A stretch of DNA of 64,000 bases from Turritopsis dohrnii (lineage: Eukaryota > Cnidaria > Hydrozoa > Anthoathecata > Oceaniidae), in contig BQMF02000051.1 of the NCBI GenBank assembly GCA_027922465.2, forward strand, positions 372,001 to 436,000, given 5' to 3'. The position numbers and the translations under genes were made by a program. Under the pieces are notes generated by a model that searched no databases, was not told where the DNA came from, and saw nothing but the letters and a program-made list of their open reading frames with translations. Within the stretch, counting starts at the first letter, position 1, and each line of letters opens with the position of its first letter. Positions 60,601-64,000 of the stretch are shown one piece after another.

Positions 60601-63600
60601 GGGTCTTCGCACTCGTCAACATCTGAATGTATATCAAGCAAAATTCTTTTAATCAACAATATACACGAAAAAAATCGTTTTCCTTAAGCATGAAACTGCA
60701 AAGAATGACAGAATTGTTTTTACGTCATTAACGTTATTTTAACGTCATTAAAAATCAAAACACAAATGATATACTATGGTGAAGCAAGCAGCTTCCAGAC
60801 GAGGCGGAGGGTGTTCATGATTCGTCCCGAAAAAAACTCGTTAATTTTACCTTCGCAAGAGCGTCCGTCGGATGTTTTCTCAAATCCTGCGTTACACGTG
60901 CAAACGGCACCACCTATTGTGTTTCGGCACCTGCCATTATTGCAAAAGCCCGGTTGCTTGCACTCATTGATATCTGCATTGAAAAACCAAAAGATAACAT
61001 TAGATTGATTGTTTGAATGATTTCTTATAAAAATAGTGCAAAGAGTGTTTCAGTCCCGTGTCACCAGCTCACGAAGGGTGACGAAGGATACACTCCATGA
61101 ACTCTGAGCCTTACATCAATAGATGTCAATTATACGCTTTTTTTTATAAGCAACCAGGTCATAACCAACACTAGGCAAAACTTACAAAAAATTAAGCAAC
61201 TTTCATAGGCCCAAATTTTCGTCTAACCAACATAATTTATTTTAAAAATTTACAGTATAAACATAAAACTCATCTTCCTTTCCACAATGCCTCTTTACTT
61301 GACTTATTATCTTATTTGGTCCGAAATTTCAAAATTATTCAAGATTAAATGTAAGCAACCGTTAAGCAACTTTCCTAGGAGACAAACGGTTGCTTATAAA
61401 AAAATGTACACTTTGAATCTTACCCTGACACGATTGTTTCGTTGCGTCAGGAACAAAACCTTTATCACAATCGCACATGAAACTGCCATACAAATTCGAG
61501 CACACGCCGTGACGACACAAATCTGGGTATTTCTCACACTCGTTAAGATCTAGAAAGAAAAAAAAAACATTCTCATGTCAAATCTTTTCTATAGATATCG
61601 TCCCAAACATGGCAGACTTTGTTGAACATAAACAAAACAATACCGTCGCATTTTCCGTTTGTATTTCGTTCGAATCCCTGTTTGCATTCACACTTATACG
61701 TGCCTGGTTGATTTATACAGTCAGCGTTTACGCAGATGCCCGGCATAAGACATTCATTCATGTCTATAAAGAAATGAACCATCATAAAGAGAATCATTCA
61801 AGGAAACAAACTTGTTGAAAAACCCACTGCAAAAGAGTGCATTTCTATAGAAATCTACACATTATTTCAATGGAAACGCTCTTCATTGCGGAGTTGTTGT
61901 TTTTTTTGTCTAACCATGAAATTTCAATGAGCAACAGGAGAGTATAAGTAAGGTGGGCGATGTATGAGGTAATAATATATCAAGTTTACCAGATATAATA
62001 GAACGAACCTTCGCAAGATTTTCCATCTGCAGTTTTCATATATCCTTTGTCGCAATCACAAATAAAGCCTTTACCGCCAGCTAGATTGGTGCATTTTCCA
62101 TTATCGCAATATCCAGCGGTGGAGCATTCATTCAAATCCACGCATTGCATGTTACTACTGTCAAGTTCCATTCCCTTCGGACAAGAACAAAAAAATGCCC
62201 CTACGATGTTGTTGCAGGTCCCTCCTCCTTTACACGGATTACTTTCGCATTCATCAATATCTGAAAAACAGAAAGAGAACAAAAGGTATGATGGTGGGAA
62301 AGTAAAAATCAAAATCTCAAGCTATTCAGAATTACTTCAAGGAAACACTTAATTGAAAACATTTCCAAGTTTATCGAAAACTTAATCTTATCACAGTGTC
62401 CTTTGCACAACTGGATATAAACGGAAATGTGCTATATACAATATATCGTATATAATACAACATCAAAGCACCTACCATAGCATTTCTTTTCAAAATTAAT
62501 GGTAGCCTCCTTGAATCCTTCTTCACATTCACATCGATATGTACCAATCGTGTTGATACATTTACCTTTACCGCAAATTTTTGGATCAAAACGACATTCG
62601 TCAAGATCTAAAATGGAGATGGAATTTTTTATTTCCTGCTCAACGCCAAGACAAAACAAGACAAATCAAAAATGTAAAAATGTAAACGAAAATGTATCAT
62701 TTAGTAACGGACTGCAGAGATTTTAAAATACAAAATTTAAATTTACCATTTCTGGGATCAATAGTTGTGGTTGGTTTTGTTGGACCAACAATACCACCCC
62801 CAGGTCCAGTCCCAGTACCGCCACCAGGACTGGTCCCAGTACCACCTCCAGGTCTAGTCCCAGGTCCAGGTTCAGTGGTTTGGCCTGGAAAAGATGTTCC
62901 AGTTCCAATTACAGTTTCGTTGCCCCCAGTACCTGGTTTTGTGACGGGTGGTACAGTGGTCGGAGGATTAGGGTCTGGACCAATAGGTGGTTGTCCGGTA
63001 GGTACAACAGGTGGTTCTGGTTTGCCTACACAAAGTGCTTCTCGTTGACCTAAATGCAAAGTGATGGATTCAAAAAGAGAAAAAGTCTATTATCGAGAAA
63101 TTTTGTAACCATTATTTGTGTGATGAACATAAAAAAAAATCCAATAAACAAACCTGTCCCTGATGCTGGACATGCTTTGCAGTCGCTATCATATCGAGAC
63201 GCAGAGTTTCCACAACAACACTGACCAATAGAAACCTGGACAGGCAGCGGTTTTTTACATTGACCTGGCGGGTTGAGTTGAACCAAGAAGCAAGTATAAT
63301 TACGATAATCTAAAAAAACAAATCAAGAAAAACATAGGAAGATGTTTTTAACTTCAAGTTTAAACTTCAAGAATCATGAGAGCCTTACCATTGCAGAATT
63401 TCCTTTCCTCGTCGTATGTGTAGCCATCGGGGCATTGACATTCATAGCCATCCTCTTTGTTCATACATTGTGCACCAAAACCGCAAATACCATCAGTGAG
63501 ACATTCATTGTGATCTATGAAGTTAACAAGAAATAAAATAAACAAAAGTTTTTCATGTAACCACAGAAGAACATAAATCTATTTTTTTTATACATGTTTC

Positions 63601-63936
63601 GATGAGTCATACAAATTTTTACTGAATCCATTTCAAACTTACCCACACATGCTAAGGTATTACCATCAAATTTCTTTCCAGCTGGGCAAACACAAGAGAT
63701 TCCTTGCTTTCCGGTATCTTTGCAGGTCCCACCCTTACAATAGTTTGGCAAAACATCACAGCCATTATGCTCTGTACAATATCAACATACAAGCAATATT
63801 ATTATGGAAGTGTTTAAACAGTGTTTAAAGACTATACAAACTGATGTTTATCACACTTCAAACTTACTAGTGATTTTGTTAGTGGTTTCATTCACGGAGG
63901 TTGATGTCCCACCAGGACATAGTGATTTATATTCCT
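53985..63936 (-). CDS. Fibrillin-like extracellular matrix protein, 3' portion (26 exons)
   Basis: Secreted microfibril-type protein; the 5' part lies beyond the right edge. Exons: 63936-63868, 63771-63643, 63514-63389, 63309-63154, 63049-62747, 62607-62476, 62260-62009, 61763-61644, 61549-61424, 60973-60851, 60622-60494, 60052-59852, 59722-59594, 59339-59220, 59022-58786, 58576-58448, 58315-58160, 57909-57874, 57124-56996, 56724-56602, 56487-56371, 56241-56119, 55820-55680, 55199-55086, 55000-54898, 54624-53985. About 1386 residues are visible: 20 EGF-like modules, mostly calcium-binding type beginning D-I/V-N/D-E-C with the hydroxylation-type spacing CxNxxGxYxCxC; three 8-Cys TB domains with a CCC triplet plus the tail of a fourth; a Pro/Gly-rich exon; and a C-terminal prodomain after a furin-like site. 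All introns are phase 1 except the last (phase 2). No RGD was seen in the visible TB domains. Confidence 0.93.
54999..55085. other. Short intron between the last two EGF exons
   Basis: 55085-55001, about 85 bp, the shortest intron of the fibrillin-like gene. It has normal GT-AG ends and keeps phase 1. Confidence 0.7.
55680..55820 (-). other. Cys/Gly-rich non-EGF exon of the fibrillin-like gene
   Basis: 47 codons ([20 protein letters not shown]...) with eight Cys in a Gly-rich context, replacing an EGF module between the EGF exons at 56241 and 55199. Not a TB domain (no CCC). Phase 1 at both ends like its neighbours. Its fold is unknown to me. Confidence 0.7.
55948..56079. mobile_element. MITE family B copy in a fibrillin-like intron
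   Basis: aacactgcgaaggagagcat, then caataaaaatgctcttcatc and the end ttttgcccaatgg. About 40 bp downstream of the donor of exon 56241-56119. Confidence 0.7.
57170..57542. mobile_element. MITE family D, copy 1 (ends ataagcaac / gttgcttat)
   Basis: ttttataagcaac at the left and ggttgcttattaaaaaa at the right are inverted; aagcaacattactact recurs inside. It sits in the fibrillin-like intron upstream of exon 57124. Confidence 0.55.
57874..58315 (-). other. TB (8-Cys) domain split over two exons in the fibrillin-like gene
   Basis: Exon 58315-58160 carries the CCC triplet (RDCCCSGGG) and CRLCPDPN. The 36-bp exon 57909-57874 adds [11 protein letters not shown] with the eighth cysteine. Phases 1-1 are preserved. 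Splitting off the last cysteine resembles the first visible exon (63936-63868), which is also an isolated TB tail. Confidence 0.75.
59852..60052 (-). other. TB (8-Cys) domain exon, unsplit
   Basis: 67 codons: SFCFSS..., [18 protein letters not shown], then FYCPNGVGL. This is the classic fibrillin/LTBP TB pattern in one exon, followed by a calcium-binding EGF exon. Confidence 0.85.
61139..61404. mobile_element. MITE family D, copy 2
   Basis: ttttttataagcaaccag at the left and cggttgcttataaaaaaa at the right are perfect inverted ends; ttaagcaacttt occurs twice inside. It ends 20 bp downstream (on the plus strand, upstream) of fibrillin-like exon 61549-61424, on the intron side of its donor. 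Confidence 0.7.
61805..61917. mobile_element. MITE family B copy in a fibrillin-like intron
   Basis: aaacttgttgaaaaacccac, then gtgcatttctatagaaatc and aaacgctcttcattgcggag. About 41 bp upstream (gene sense) of exon 61763-61644. Confidence 0.7.
62747..63049 (-). other. Pro/Gly/Thr-rich exon of the fibrillin-like gene
   Basis: 101 codons with near-repeats [19 protein letters not shown] and several PP pairs, one N-glycosylation site (NET) and one Cys. It lies between a TB domain exon and an EGF exon, where vertebrate fibrillins carry their single Pro- or Gly-rich segment near the N-terminus. Probably a flexible hinge. The antisense strand is also open here (62692-63048) because of composition. 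Confidence 0.8.
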
Positions 63937-64000
63937 CTGAAAAAACAAGATTGAATTTCTTAAATCTTCAGACTTCGTATTGCATAAAATCCAAATCTAA

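Noticed and set aside
62692..63048. 118-codon plus-strand ORF rich in Pro, Gly and Val
   Set aside because: Antisense shadow of the Pro/Gly-rich exon of the fibrillin-like gene, whose minus-strand reading has correct splice sites and phase.

Overview
The window is nuclear DNA from an animal. It is AT-rich, its genes are split by many short GT-AG introns, and it is full of small inverted-repeat transposons. The gene set (synaptotagmin, sodium/calcium exchanger, fibrillin-like matrix protein, HIF prolyl-hydroxylase-like copy) is metazoan. The intron-rich ancestral exon structure, the cnidarian-looking Penelope element and the repeat landscape make a cnidarian my best guess, but the sequence alone does not prove it.

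Layout. 1-18.6 kb is mostly repeat and relic DNA: a possible 3' end of an ER-resident protein at the left edge, a dead LTR-type retroelement (1.6-2.7 kb), a 1.4 kb fold-back element built from AACGTT units (3.7-5.1 kb), two copies of a TA-flanked MITE, two head-to-head coiled-coil pseudogenes (7.6-12.4 kb) and an intronless, broken EGLN/PHD-like copy (14.6-15.5 kb). 18.7-28.1 kb holds a sodium/calcium exchanger (minus strand, 16 exons located). 31.6-40.0 kb holds a complete 15-exon dimethylglycine dehydrogenase (minus), and 40.75-42.77 kb a complete 8-exon betaine-homocysteine methyltransferase (plus). 44.1-45.8 kb is a Penelope-like retroelement relic with inverted terminal copies, followed by a small two-exon orphan gene (46.0-46.5 kb). 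48.7-51.2 kb is a synaptotagmin (minus). 54.0-63.9 kb is the 3' part of a fibrillin-like gene (minus), which runs out of the window on the right.

Functional links. DMGDH and BHMT catalyse consecutive steps of choline/betaine catabolism: BHMT makes dimethylglycine from betaine and DMGDH oxidises it to sarcosine. They are transcribed divergently from a 0.7 kb shared intergenic region. From memory, human DMGDH lies next to BHMT2/BHMT in the same divergent orientation, so this looks like a very old gene pair. The exchanger, synaptotagmin and fibrillin-like genes share no obvious pathway.

Exon models were derived by hand from GT-AG sites, reading-frame phase and family resemblance. In the four large genes almost every junction keeps phase; the one failure (sodium/calcium exchanger, exon 10 to 11) is reported.
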